Assembly: GCA_963634825.1 (NCBI GenBank)
Contig: CAVHCP010000001.1
Location: 62,001 to 126,000, forward strand
From: Gallibacter sp963634825
GTDB taxonomy: Bacteria > Bacillota > Clostridia > Peptostreptococcales > Anaerovoracaceae
DNA: 64,000 nucleotides
Direction: 5' to 3'
Shown here: positions 1-8,385 of the stretch, piece by piece
Layout: each line of letters opens with the position of its first letter
How positions within the stretch are numbered: the first letter of the stretch is position 1
Position numbers and translations under genes: made by a program
The notes under the pieces: generated by a model
Databases searched by the model: none
What the model was told of the DNA's origin: nothing
The model's input: the letters and a program-made list of their open reading frames with translations, nothing else

Positions 1-286
1 TAAATTCGCTATCTGTATCTGCTTTGCATTTTATGGCATTACTCTTTATTAGTCGCATACTTGCAGGTGATGCGTCTATAAAATAGCATTTTTTTGCACC
101 TCTCGAAAGGGCCTCTATACCGATGCCTCCGGTGCCTGCAAACATATCACAAAAGACAGCATCTTCAATATCGTACATTAAAATTGAAAATAATGCTTCT
201 TTTACCTTGTCACTGGTCGGTCTGACTTTATCATCCATCGGAGCCTCAAGTCGCCTGCCCTTGTATTTGCCTGCAATAACTCTCAT
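1..286 (-). CDS. rsmD: 16S rRNA (guanine(966)-N(2))-methyltransferase RsmD, N-terminal part
   Basis: The 5' 95 codons of a gene that runs off the left edge of the window. The product begins MRVIAGKYKGRRLEAP and carries the RPTSDKVKEALFSIL block and the SAM-binding motif DMFAGTGGIGIEALSRGA, both diagnostic of RsmD, which methylates G966 of 16S rRNA on the assembling 30S subunit. The ATG at 286 is preceded by GAGAGG at a good distance. It follows recG by 46 bases, the usual recG-rsmD(-coaD) order of Clostridia, and is probably cotranscribed with it. No frameshift is visible; only the C-terminal half is missing because of the window boundary. Confidence 0.93.
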   Translation of the reverse strand, partial: MRVIAGKYKGRRLEAPMDDKVRPTSDKVKEALFSILMYDIEDAVFCDMFAGTGGIGIEALSRGAKKCYFIDASPASMRLIKSNAIKCKADTDSEF

Positions 287-332
287 AAATTACCTCTCGT
301 TAAAAAATTATTTATACAAACAAAAAGCCACT

Positions 333-2354
333 CTAAAGTGTTGTAACCTTTTTGATATCAAACATATTATCAACCCTCTGTTGCAAGTCATCACTTATAT
401 TGTCTATATACCTTGCCGCATCCTTTTTTGCAACTTCGAGAATATCTATGTACTTTATTGCTTCCATAACGCATCTGTCCGGTATACCGTGCTGACGAGT
501 ACCAAAAATTTCGCCCGGTCCTCGTAGCTCTAAATCCTTATCGGAAATATAAAATCCGTCTGTGCTTTCCGTCATAATTTGCATTCTCTTTTTAGCTATC
601 TCGCTGCCGGTTGAGCTCACCAAAAAACATCTCGACTCTTGCTCGCCCCTGCCGACTCTGCCTCTAAGCTGGTGGAGCTGTGAAAGCCCAAAGCGCTCGG
701 CATTTTCTATTACTATGGTAGTCGCATTCGGAACATCTATACCTACCTCAATGACTGATGTGGCTATGAGAAGCGAAATTTCATTTTTCGCAAAGCTTTG
801 CATTATTTCATCCTTTTCCTGCTGCTTCATAGCGCCATGCACGACAGCCATTTTTATCTCGCCACTTTTTATTTCCTCTTTATATATTGACGAAAGCTCT
901 TCATATATTTGCTCTGTCGATTTGACTTCGCTAAGTGCCTCGCTTTCCTCGATAAGCGGTGCTACGACATATGCCTGCCTGCCTTTTTTTATTTCATCGG
1001 CGATCTTTTTATACATGCAAAGTCTCTGTTTTTCGGAGATTGCAAAGGTTTTTATCGGCTTTCTGCCTGACGGCAATGTATCTATTATCGATATATCGAG
1101 ATCTCCATATAATATCACGGCAAGCGTTCTTGGTATAGGTGTAGCCGTCATAACTAAAATATCCGGATTTTTACCTTTTTCTCCGAGATTTAGTCTCTGG
1201 TTTACACCAAATCTGTGCTGCTCATCAGTTATAACAATGCCTAAGTTTTTATACAAAACATCTTTTTGGATAACGGCATGCGTGCCTATGATGATATCAT
1301 ATGTGCCATTCGCGATCTTTTGCAAAATCTCTGTTCGCTCCGATTTTTTTAGACCTCCTATAAGCAAGCAGACTCTTATGCCAAGCCTTTCAAAATTTTG
1401 CTTTAGCGAGGCAAAATGCTGGCGTGCCAATATTTCTGTCGGCGCCATCATGACCGCCTGAAATCCGCTTTTAACCGCCTTATACATACAAGCTGCCGCT
1501 ATAACGGTTTTGCCGGAGCCGACATCGCCCTGCACGAGTCTATTCATAGCCTTTGGCTCCTGCATATCATTTTCTGCTTCTGTTAAAACTTTTTTTTGCG
1601 AGGCCGTAAGCTCGAAAGGCAGTATGTTCAAAAAATCATCCGTTTTTGCCTGCATTGCGTTGCCTTTTTTGTCAGGCATTTTCATAGCCTGTATGCCAAG
1701 CTGCATTATAAATAGCTCGTCATAAATCTGTCTGTAGCACGCCGCTCTGTAGTGATGCTCATCCATTGGAAAATGCAAGTTCGAAATAGCATAATGCAAG
1801 GAGCAAAGCTTATTTTTTTCTATCAGCTCGTTTGGAAGATATTCCTTGATTGTTTCCCCAGCAAGAAAGCCTCTTATGTTTTTTCTGAGTTCATTTTGCG
1901 AGATCCCTTTTGGAAGCTTATATATCGGAAGTATCTCTCTTTTTAAGTTTTCCTTATGGATGAGGCTTGGATTTACCATATTTAATCTGCCATTAAAGGA
2001 AGTCACTTTACCGTAAAAATAGTAAAATTCGCCATTTTTTATATTGCCCGAAAGATAAAACGCATTAAAAAAGACGATCTGTAGGCTCGCATTGCCTTCT
2101 TGTATCGTAAAGCGCAAAATGCCCTTTTTGTAGCCTCTTTTGTCGAATGTTACATTTTTTACTAAGCCACCGGTTAATGCCTTTTCCCCTTCCTGCAAGT
2201 CATATATTGATTTTGGATTTCTGTAATCGACATATTCGAGCGGAAAATAATATAACAAATCCGAGGCAGTATAAACCCCCATTTTGTGGTAAAGTTCCCT
2301 TTTTTTGGGACCGACGCCCTTTACATTTTCTATTGGCAAATCATTTAGGCTCAT
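333..2354 (-). CDS. recG: ATP-dependent DNA helicase RecG
   Basis: 673-residue branched-DNA helicase that remodels stalled forks and Holliday junctions. N-terminal wedge/OB region starts MSLNDLPIENVKGVGPKK; helicase motifs are all present: Walker A GDVGSGKT (about residue 280), TDEQHRFG (motif II), TATPIPRT (motif III) and QLRGRVGRG (motif VI), plus the RecG C-terminal block. I place the start at 2354 because GAGAGG lies 6 bases upstream; an in-frame ATG six codons earlier (2372) has no such site. The start overlaps the end of the Asp23 gene by 14 bases, implying translational coupling. Length matches the family. Confidence 0.96.
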   Translation of the reverse strand: MSLNDLPIENVKGVGPKKRELYHKMGVYTASDLLYYFPLEYVDYRNPKSIYDLQEGEKALTGGLVKNVTFDKRGYKKGILRFTIQEGNASLQIVFFNAFYLSGNIKNGEFYYFYGKVTSFNGRLNMVNPSLIHKENLKREILPIYKLPKGISQNELRKNIRGFLAGETIKEYLPNELIEKNKLCSLHYAISNLHFPMDEHHYRAACYRQIYDELFIMQLGIQAMKMPDKKGNAMQAKTDDFLNILPFELTASQKKVLTEAENDMQEPKAMNRLVQGDVGSGKTVIAAACMYKAVKSGFQAVMMAPTEILARQHFASLKQNFERLGIRVCLLIGGLKKSERTEILQKIANGTYDIIIGTHAVIQKDVLYKNLGIVITDEQHRFGVNQRLNLGEKGKNPDILVMTATPIPRTLAVILYGDLDISIIDTLPSGRKPIKTFAISEKQRLCMYKKIADEIKKGRQAYVVAPLIEESEALSEVKSTEQIYEELSSIYKEEIKSGEIKMAVVHGAMKQQEKDEIMQSFAKNEISLLIATSVIEVGIDVPNATTIVIENAERFGLSQLHQLRGRVGRGEQESRCFLVSSTGSEIAKKRMQIMTESTDGFYISDKDLELRGPGEIFGTRQHGIPDRCVMEAIKYIDILEVAKKDAARYIDNISDDLQQRVDNMFDIKKVTTL

Positions 2355-2754
2355 ATACCCTCTCGACCTCAATATTTCTTCGTGCCAATCTCTTAGATAA
2401 AACTCCGCTTACTACAACCGTTATCTTTTTTGGCAATTTGCCTGTTGCAAGCTCTATCTCCTTAGCTATATCATCGATGATATACTCAGTGGAATGCTTT
2501 ATGCTCATACCGAATTTAAGCACTATATAAAATTTGATGCTAAGCAAACCATTTTCGTCTATTACCGTTTCAATATTTGTCGCAGGACTTCCTCCCATTG
2601 TCTTATACAGCCTCGAAACGCTCTTGCCCTTGCTATTTGTAATCAAAACTCTGCCATTGTATTTTGCTATCTCCTCAATGATAATATTTGCAATGACGCT
2701 GTCTGAGACGGTGATATTGCCATATTCGTTTTTTTCCTCATAAATATTATTCAT
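2341..2754 (-). CDS. Asp23/Gls24 family envelope stress response protein
   Basis: 137-residue protein of the Asp23/Gls24 (YloU) family: it begins with the family's GNITVSDSVIANIIIEEIAKYNGR segment (given here only in part) and has the conserved VVSGV/K-rich C-terminal end. Members are small cytoplasmic or membrane-associated proteins linked to cell-envelope homeostasis; the exact role is unknown. AGGAG lies 7 bases before the ATG. It sits between rpmB and recG exactly as yloU does in Bacillus, but the DAK-type yloV gene that usually follows is absent here. Overlaps recG by 14 bases. Confidence 0.85.
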   Translation of the reverse strand: MNNIYEEKNEYGNITVSDSVIANIIIEEIAKYNGRVLITNSKGKSVSRLYKTMGGSPATNIETVIDENGLLSIKFYIVLKFGMSIKHSTEYIIDDIAKEIELATGKLPKKITVVVSGVLSKRLARRNIEVERVYEPK

Positions 2755-2781
2755 CCGGCATACTCCTAAATTCTTTTAGGT

Positions 2782-2810
2782 AAAAAAATTCTGCACTATG
2801 TGCAGAATTT
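2782..2810 (-). terminator. Intrinsic terminator after rpmB
   Basis: On the minus strand ATTCTGCAC, a 3-base loop and GTGCAGAAT form a perfect 9-bp stem followed by a run of Ts. It lies just after the rpmB stop, so rpmB is mostly a monocistron, with the Asp23-recG genes expressed by read-through or an unseen promoter. Confidence 0.8.
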
Positions 2811-2821
2811 AAAATCATTTG

Positions 2822-3013
2822 TTAGTTGGCACGGTTAACTTTGTTTGATCTAATGCAACTTGTACAAACATTAGCTTTTCTAACTCTGCCATTTTCTTCA
2901 ATTCTTACAGACTGGATATTTGCATTCCATTTTCTTTTTGTATGTCTGTTAGAATGAGATACATTATTTCCAGAAACCTGTCCTTTACCGCAAATCTCAC
3001 ATTTTCTTGACAT
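2822..3013 (-). CDS. rpmB: 50S ribosomal protein L28
   Basis: 63-residue large-subunit protein. It starts MSRKCEICGKG and has two CxxC pairs (CEIC near residue 5, CTSC near residue 53), the zinc-binding form of L28. The start at 3013 has GGAGG 8 bases upstream; an in-frame GTG three codons earlier lies too close to that site to be used. Flanked by its own terminator and a likely promoter at 3035-3064. Confidence 0.96.
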   Translation of the reverse strand: MSRKCEICGKGQVSGNNVSHSNRHTKRKWNANIQSVRIEENGRVRKANVCTSCIRSNKVNRAN

Positions 3014-3034
3014 CCCGTGCACCTCCTTTTTTGT

Positions 3035-3064
3035 GCTATATTAAGCTATAAAGCATAATTTCAA
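3035..3064 (-). promoter_or_regulatory. Possible rpmB promoter
   Basis: Minus-strand TTGAAA (3059-3064) and TATAGC (3035-3040) separated by 18 bases, ending about 20 bases before the rpmB SD. The -10 is only a 4 of 6 match, so this is tentative. Confidence 0.4.
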
Positions 3065-3083
3065 TCGAACAAGAAATATTTTA

Positions 3084-3593
3084 TCATAGCATATACTCAT
3101 TTGCAAGCACTATTTTACCTGTTTTTAAACTCTCCTGCACATCGATGATCCTCTGATTTGAGCTTCCTCTGAATTTTAGCGACAAATCTTTTTTATCTTC
3201 TATAAACGGTCCGTCTACCAAAAGCCATATATTTTGCAAAAGACCTATCAACGCCTTATCATCGCTTTTTAAAAGCTCTTCGAGAGTATAACCTGTATAT
3301 GCAACTATATCAAGATCCCTTTTTATTATCTCTTGCGAAAGCTCATAAAATGCCTGTGGCTGTGCAAAAGGTTCTCCTCCGCTAAATGTCACGCCTCTAA
3401 CTATCGGCGTCTCATCTATGGCAGTTAGGATTTTTTCGATCGCAACATCCTTGCCACCGTCAAAATCCCATGTCTGCATATTGTGACAGCCCTTGCACTT
3501 GTGCGGACAGCCTTGTGAAAATATTGTAAATCGTATGCCTGGTCCATCCGTTATTGATTCCCTGACTACGCCTGCCATTCTCAAAAATGTCAC
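3084..3593 (-). CDS. nrdG: Anaerobic ribonucleoside-triphosphate reductase activating protein
   Basis: 169-residue radical SAM activase that installs the glycyl radical on NrdD. The CxxxCxxC cluster motif appears as CPHKCKGC at about residues 30-37, followed by the VTFSGGEPFAQP strand. Start is a GTG at 3593 whose G is shared with the TAG stop of nrdD, with AAAGGA upstream; an ATG five codons in (3578) is less well placed. The 1-base overlap couples the activase to its substrate. Length and context are standard. Confidence 0.95.
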   Translation of the reverse strand: MTFLRMAGVVRESITDGPGIRFTIFSQGCPHKCKGCHNMQTWDFDGGKDVAIEKILTAIDETPIVRGVTFSGGEPFAQPQAFYELSQEIIKRDLDIVAYTGYTLEELLKSDDKALIGLLQNIWLLVDGPFIEDKKDLSLKFRGSSNQRIIDVQESLKTGKIVLANEYML

Positions 3594-5845
3594 TATAAAA
3601 TCCTTTCTATTCGCTCGTGTCCGCTATCGTCTTTTTCTGTTCGACCGCAACAAGGACACTGGTTGTCAATAATACCTGTATATCCGCATACTGGATCCCT
3701 GTCGACAGGATGATTTACCGAACCGTAGCCTATACCACTTTCTTTCATGCATCTTACTATCTGCTCGATCGACTCCGGATTTTTCGCAGGGTCGCCGTCA
3801 AGCTCAACATATGAGATGTGACCTGCATTTGTAAGTGCGTGATATGGAGCCTCAAGCTTGATTTTGTCATATGCTCCTATCTGATAATAAACAGGTATAT
3901 GGAATGAATTAGTATAATACTCTCTGTCTGTAATGCCTTCGATATTGCCATATCTCTTCCTATCAATCTTTACAAACCTGCCCGAAAGCCCCTCCGCCGG
4001 AGTTGCAAGAAGCGAATAATTTAGACCTGTCTTTTTAGACTCATCGTCTAGTTTCTTTCTCATAAAGCCTATTATCTCAAGTCCAAGATTTTGTGCCTCT
4101 TTGCTTTCGCCATGATGCTTGCCTATCAAAGCCTTTAGCGTCTCCGCAAGCCCGATAAATCCAACGGAAAGTGTGCCGTGCTTTAGTACCTCGCCCACCT
4201 CATCGTCGAGCTTTAGCTTGTCCGAATCAAGCCAAATACCCTGACCCATAAGGAATGGATAATTTCTGACTTTCTTTTTTGATTGTATCTTTAGCCTTGC
4301 ATTTAGCTGGTCTATGCAAAGATTTAGCTTTCGATCTAAATCCTCGAAAAATATATCGAGGTTACCATGAGCTTTTATAGCTATCCTTGGCAGGTTGATC
4401 GATGTAAAGCTAAGATTGCCCCTACCACCGACAATCTCCCTTGAAGGATCATAAGTGTTACCTATAACTCTTGTCCTGCAACCCATATATGCTATCTCAG
4501 TATCAGGGTCGCCCTCTTTATAATATTGCAGATTGTAAGGTGCGTCTATGAACGAGAAGTTAGGGAAAAGCCTCTTTGCAGTTACCTTGCATGCAAGCTT
4601 AAACAAATCATAATTTGGATCCCCTTCGTTATAGTTGACGCCTTCCTTTATCTTAAATATATGGATAGGGAATATCGGAGTTTCGCCATTTCCAAGACCT
4701 GCCTCAGTCGCAAGCAGTAGCTGCTCCATAACAAGCCTGCCCTCCATACTTGTGTCTGTGCCATAATTTATTGATGAAAATGGTATCTGAGCTCCGGCTC
4801 TGCTGTGCATAGTATTTAGATTGTGGACAAATGCCTCCATCGCCTGATAAGTCGCCCTTACTATTTCCTTGCTCGCATAAGCAAAAGCTCTTTGTTGATA
4901 ATCCTTTAGTGTTGTTTCATCTAAGTCCTTGAATTCCTTTTTCAAAAAGTCCAGCTCGACAGCCTGATAATCGTTGTCATTTGCCATTACAGGGAATAAA
5001 TCGTCTGTCTCAACGAGCTTCTTGCCAAACTCTTTTATCTTATCGACATTGTCATTATCGCCTCTCTTTATATCTAAAATTTTGCCGAGATTTTGCCAAT
5101 ATAGCTTTCTAAATGTCTTTTTAACACCGTCAGCCATTGCATAATCAAAATATGGTACCGACTGACCGCCGTGCTGATCATTTTGGTTCGACTGTATCGC
5201 AATACAAGCAAGCGCCGAATACGAAGCAATATCGCTTGGCTCCCTCAAATAACCGTGACCTGTACTAAAGCCTCCTTTAAATAGCTTTCTGAGGTCAATC
5301 TGACAGCATGTAGTTGTCAATGTATAAAAATCAAGATCGTGTATATGAATATCGCCTTCGATATGCGCCTTGCTATGCTCAGGCTTTAGAACAAACATTT
5401 CATAAAATTGCTTTGAGCCCTCTGAGCCATACTTTAGCATAGTGCCCATAGCTGTATCGCCGTCGATATTTGCATTTTCTCTTTTTATATCATTTTCTGC
5501 GGCGTCTTGGAATGTCAAATCCTCATATATCTTCATGAGCTTCATATTCATATCACGCACACGTGTACGCTCAGCTCTATACAGGATATATTCCTTTGCT
5601 GTCCTTGCATGTCCGTTTTCGATAAGTACCTTCTCGACCGCATCCTGTATCTCTTCTACTGCAGGTACGGGATTGTGACATGTATCAACAAGATAAACCT
5701 CTACCTCGTCTGCAAGCTTTTTTGCCATCTCCTTGTCGTTACCGCCAAGCACCTGCGCCGCCTTAAATATCGCTTCTGATATCTTTTGCTTGTCAAAGTC
5801 TACTTTCCTGCCGTCTCTTTTAATTATTGTCTTTATCTTGCTCAT
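3593..5845 (-). CDS. nrdD: Anaerobic ribonucleoside-triphosphate reductase
   Basis: 750-residue class III ribonucleotide reductase making dNTPs without oxygen. An N-terminal ATP-cone (residues 1-90, IKRDGRKVDFDKQKISEAI) gives allosteric control, the central body is NrdD-like, and the C-terminus has the glycyl-radical region VCGYTG and the zinc pair CPCC. AGGAG is 5 bases before ATG. Cotranscribed with nrdG and read from a consensus promoter carrying NrdR-like repeats (5877-5941), so cell-cycle or dATP-linked repression by NrdR is likely although nrdR is not in the window. Indicates an anaerobic lifestyle. Confidence 0.97.
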   Translation of the reverse strand: MSKIKTIIKRDGRKVDFDKQKISEAIFKAAQVLGGNDKEMAKKLADEVEVYLVDTCHNPVPAVEEIQDAVEKVLIENGHARTAKEYILYRAERTRVRDMNMKLMKIYEDLTFQDAAENDIKRENANIDGDTAMGTMLKYGSEGSKQFYEMFVLKPEHSKAHIEGDIHIHDLDFYTLTTTCCQIDLRKLFKGGFSTGHGYLREPSDIASYSALACIAIQSNQNDQHGGQSVPYFDYAMADGVKKTFRKLYWQNLGKILDIKRGDNDNVDKIKEFGKKLVETDDLFPVMANDNDYQAVELDFLKKEFKDLDETTLKDYQQRAFAYASKEIVRATYQAMEAFVHNLNTMHSRAGAQIPFSSINYGTDTSMEGRLVMEQLLLATEAGLGNGETPIFPIHIFKIKEGVNYNEGDPNYDLFKLACKVTAKRLFPNFSFIDAPYNLQYYKEGDPDTEIAYMGCRTRVIGNTYDPSREIVGGRGNLSFTSINLPRIAIKAHGNLDIFFEDLDRKLNLCIDQLNARLKIQSKKKVRNYPFLMGQGIWLDSDKLKLDDEVGEVLKHGTLSVGFIGLAETLKALIGKHHGESKEAQNLGLEIIGFMRKKLDDESKKTGLNYSLLATPAEGLSGRFVKIDRKRYGNIEGITDREYYTNSFHIPVYYQIGAYDKIKLEAPYHALTNAGHISYVELDGDPAKNPESIEQIVRCMKESGIGYGSVNHPVDRDPVCGYTGIIDNQCPCCGRTEKDDSGHERIERIL

Positions 5846-5876
5846 ATCTACTCCTATAATCTCTAATTAGCCTCCG

Positions 5877-5929
5877 CCACTATATGTAGTGGTTACTATT
5901 TCGTACATTACTAATTATAGACTATATGT
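5877..5929 (-). promoter_or_regulatory. Pair of NrdR-box-like repeats
   Basis: The palindrome CCACTATATGTAGTGG (5877-5892) resembles the NrdR consensus ACACwATATaTwGTGT. Its core ACATATAGT (minus strand) recurs at 5921-5929 inside the promoter spacer, exactly 42 bases away, i.e. four helical turns. NrdR normally binds two boxes on the same helix face, usually about three turns apart; the assignment is by motif and context. Confidence 0.65.
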
Positions 5930-5941
5930 CGTTAAAGTCAA
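5914..5941 (-). promoter_or_regulatory. nrdD promoter
   Basis: Minus-strand TTGACT (5936-5941), 16-base spacer, TATAAT (5914-5919). Transcription should start near 5907, giving a leader of about 60 bases. One NrdR-like half site lies in the spacer and a full one downstream of the start. Confidence 0.8.
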
Positions 5942-6009
5942 TACTGTAAATTTATACTTTTTTACCAATATCAGGTTTTTGTGGTATGTTTTATTGGCGA
6001 AATAATAAA

Positions 6010-6050
6010 CAAAAAAACACCCCTTTCACTGGTTGTCCAGTAAAAGGGGT
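6010..6050 (-). terminator. Strong intrinsic terminator ending the ruvC-to-M20-like operon
   Basis: On the minus strand a 14-base stem (ACCCCTTTTACTGG with CCAGTGAAAGGGGT, one G-T pair) closes on a 4-base loop and is followed by GTTTTTTTG. It marks the end of the long transcription unit that starts at 13957. Confidence 0.9.
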
Positions 6051-6105
6051 ACATATCAGCGAGATACATTTTTTATTTGTCTGCTCATTTAATCAATTTA
6101 TCGGT

Positions 6106-7509
6106 TTATTTGTCATCATTTGACAAGTAGCTTATAAATGCCAATACCAAATCAACTCCGTCCTCCGCATTGGTACCAATCCCAATCATCGGAGTATCGC
6201 CTGTGATTTTTGCCACATCTACGCAAGGCTCATCCGTAAATGCAGTTGTATAATTTGCTTTGATGTCATTTTTCTCAAGTGCGCTTTTAAATGCTTCATC
6301 GGTTACGATATTATTTTCACTTTGGGACCAAATAGACTTCATATCTTTTTGTTTTAGTTTAAAATCAGCCAAATCCGCTATTGCGGCAAATGTAGTATCC
6401 ATCTCCTTTTTTGTTTTGTCGTCCGCATATCTGCCGACCGATTTCACTGCTATGCCATTTTTTGTGCTGACAGAATATATCGTAGATATACCGAGCACAT
6501 CTCCCTCATAGTCAGGCTTTGTAGTTGCAAATATACCGTCTGTTAAAGTTTGCAAAAGAGCCAATATGCTTGATGTATCATCATAAGAATAAGCATATCT
6601 TGGCATATCTGCTTCTGTAATTTCTAAAGTAGCGTCAATATTTTCTTCGCCTTTATTCTTTTCGAAGCTCTCCTTTTCTTTTTCTATCGCTTTTGTAAAA
6701 TCAGTCTTTGCCCCATTCTCAATAACAATAGTTGCAGTTGCCTCATTTGGATAGCTATAAAGCGAGCCTGTGCTTTCAAATGAAGCTATTTCTACATTTA
6801 TACTGTCACTTTTTATGTCCGACAAAAAATCCCTTATGTAAACGATAGGATTTATATATTCCTCGCTTCTGTCGCCACTATCCTTTGACTTTAGACCGGA
6901 TATCTTTATTTTATATGCTAGATTGCCTTTTACACTTTGCTTTGTGAGATTATCTGATATGGTATAACTTTTACTTCCGGCTACAGAATCAAACAGCGTT
7001 ATATCATCGGTATGCGTAAGATTATATATTTTGTCAGCCTTTAAATATTTGGAGCTCAGTTTAGATAATCCTATATCATCACTCTGCGAATATGGCATCA
7101 TAACAAGACTTATATCACCGTGCTCCTCTAGATTATTTATCATGGCAAGCGCATTGGCTATAGTTTCACACGAGCCTTCATCTGCTTCATTTTTAAATTC
7201 AAGCACAAATAATTTCGACTCCGTATCGGTGCTGTTGTCAGTCTTATCTGCCGTTATTATTATATTTTTGCCTGCTGCTTTTTTAACATCAAAACCCTGC
7301 TCATCACAATAATCATATAACAAATCCGCAAAGTCACCGGCACTGTCCGCTGTGCTCATTTTTTCCTTCAAGGCATCGCTATATGTCTTAATATCATTTT
7401 CTACATTTTTGCTCAGTTTTTTTTCATTAGTGCCACAGCTTGTAAAAATGAATGCCGCACTTGTTACAACTAAAGCTATTACTAAAACCCACGCTACCGC
7501 TTTTTTCAT
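6106..7509 (-). CDS. Exported M20/PepD-like protein lacking the zinc ligands
   Basis: 467 residues. A signal segment (residues 4-24) ends in FTSC-G, a plausible lipobox with Cys25. The rest follows the order of the PepD branch of M20 dipeptidases: NIIITADKTD, ANALAMINNLEEHG, KYLKADKIYNLTHTDD, VAGS, then a dimerisation-domain-like AYKIKISGLKSKDSG...INPIVYI and a C-terminal GDTPMIGIGTN. But the places of the metal and base residues are changed: HxDMV is replaced by EFKNEA, the DEE block by YSQSDD, and the GGHSG of the lid by KSKDSG. I infer a non-catalytic surface protein. SD AAAGGA precedes the ATG; it starts 1 base after the aquaporin stop and ends before a strong terminator. Confidence 0.65.
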   Translation of the reverse strand: MKKAVAWVLVIALVVTSAAFIFTSCGTNEKKLSKNVENDIKTYSDALKEKMSTADSAGDFADLLYDYCDEQGFDVKKAAGKNIIITADKTDNSTDTESKLFVLEFKNEADEGSCETIANALAMINNLEEHGDISLVMMPYSQSDDIGLSKLSSKYLKADKIYNLTHTDDITLFDSVAGSKSYTISDNLTKQSVKGNLAYKIKISGLKSKDSGDRSEEYINPIVYIRDFLSDIKSDSINVEIASFESTGSLYSYPNEATATIVIENGAKTDFTKAIEKEKESFEKNKGEENIDATLEITEADMPRYAYSYDDTSSILALLQTLTDGIFATTKPDYEGDVLGISTIYSVSTKNGIAVKSVGRYADDKTKKEMDTTFAAIADLADFKLKQKDMKSIWSQSENNIVTDEAFKSALEKNDIKANYTTAFTDEPCVDVAKITGDTPMIGIGTNAEDGVDLVLAFISYLSNDDK

Positions 7510-7510
7510 T

Positions 7511-8359
7511 TTAGATTTCCTTTTTATCTTCTGTAACTTCCTCTTCTGCTATAAAATCGATCGCTGTCTCCGATACAAGCATCTCTTCCTTCTTTTTGAA
7601 CCATTTTCTCTTTTTACCTTTGGTCTTGTCTTTATTATTTCTGTCCTCGTCGCTATCCTTAGCTCTCAACGGTCTGTCGCTGATAAGTCCCCTAAATACG
7701 AGAAAGGCCAGTGCCGCGCCTAAGAAAGGTATCAAAACAAGTATAGGCGCTTGCTTTATTGTATCTCCTAAAACAAATACTGCCGGTGCAAGTATTCTTG
7801 CAGGATTTACGCCTCCTGATGTGTATGGAATACAAAACGCATATACGGCTGTCAATGCTATACCTATCAAAAGACCTGCAGATTTTTTAGTATTTTCATT
7901 TTCCTTTACTGCAAGATATATCAAAACGAATGCAAATGAAGCTATAAGCTCTATTACAGCTACCGAAACGGTACCAAGATAGAGCGGACTTGCATCTCCG
8001 TATCCTACCTGTCCAAGCGTTGATTTTTGCCCTGTCACAAGCCAAATTGTAGCTATAGCTGCTATTGCCCCTACAAATTGCATTATCATATAGATGATAA
8101 AATCCTTTGCTTTGTTGAAGCCACCGTCTAAAAATACAGCAAGCGAAACAGCAGGATTAAAATGACTGCCGGATGTTTTTTCAAATGTATAATACATAAC
8201 TGTCATAGTCGCTCCAAAGGCTACTGCCACTGCCAGCGTTGTAAATCCAAGCGGCAACATACTCATAGCTCCCACAAGGAAATTCATCGCTACCATTGCT
8301 CCACATCCAAATAGCACTAAGAAAAATGTTCCTAAAAATTCCGAAATATACGATTTCAT
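7511..8359 (-). CDS. MIP family channel (aquaporin Z-like)
   Basis: 282-residue membrane channel for water or small neutral solutes. Six hydrophobic segments and both NPA boxes are present, HFNPAVSL (about residue 68) and VNPARILAP (about 184); the flanking residues look more like AqpZ than GlpF. After the last membrane helix there is an unusual charged cytoplasmic tail of about 60 residues, first Lys/Asp-rich (KTKGKKRKWFKKKEE) then acidic. GGAGG precedes the ATG. Lies between an rRNA methyltransferase and the M20-like exported protein in one operon. Confidence 0.85.
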   Translation of the reverse strand: MKSYISEFLGTFFLVLFGCGAMVAMNFLVGAMSMLPLGFTTLAVAVAFGATMTVMYYTFEKTSGSHFNPAVSLAVFLDGGFNKAKDFIIYMIMQFVGAIAAIATIWLVTGQKSTLGQVGYGDASPLYLGTVSVAVIELIASFAFVLIYLAVKENENTKKSAGLLIGIALTAVYAFCIPYTSGGVNPARILAPAVFVLGDTIKQAPILVLIPFLGAALAFLVFRGLISDRPLRAKDSDEDRNNKDKTKGKKRKWFKKKEEMLVSETAIDFIAEEEVTEDKKEI

Positions 8360-8385
8360 CTTTTCCTCCTTTATAAATCACATTA

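Noticed and set aside
562..1461. Plus-strand 299-codon frame inside recG
   Set aside because: It is antisense to well-conserved RecG motifs, has no SD or family motif, and shows the hydrophobic bias typical of shadow frames.
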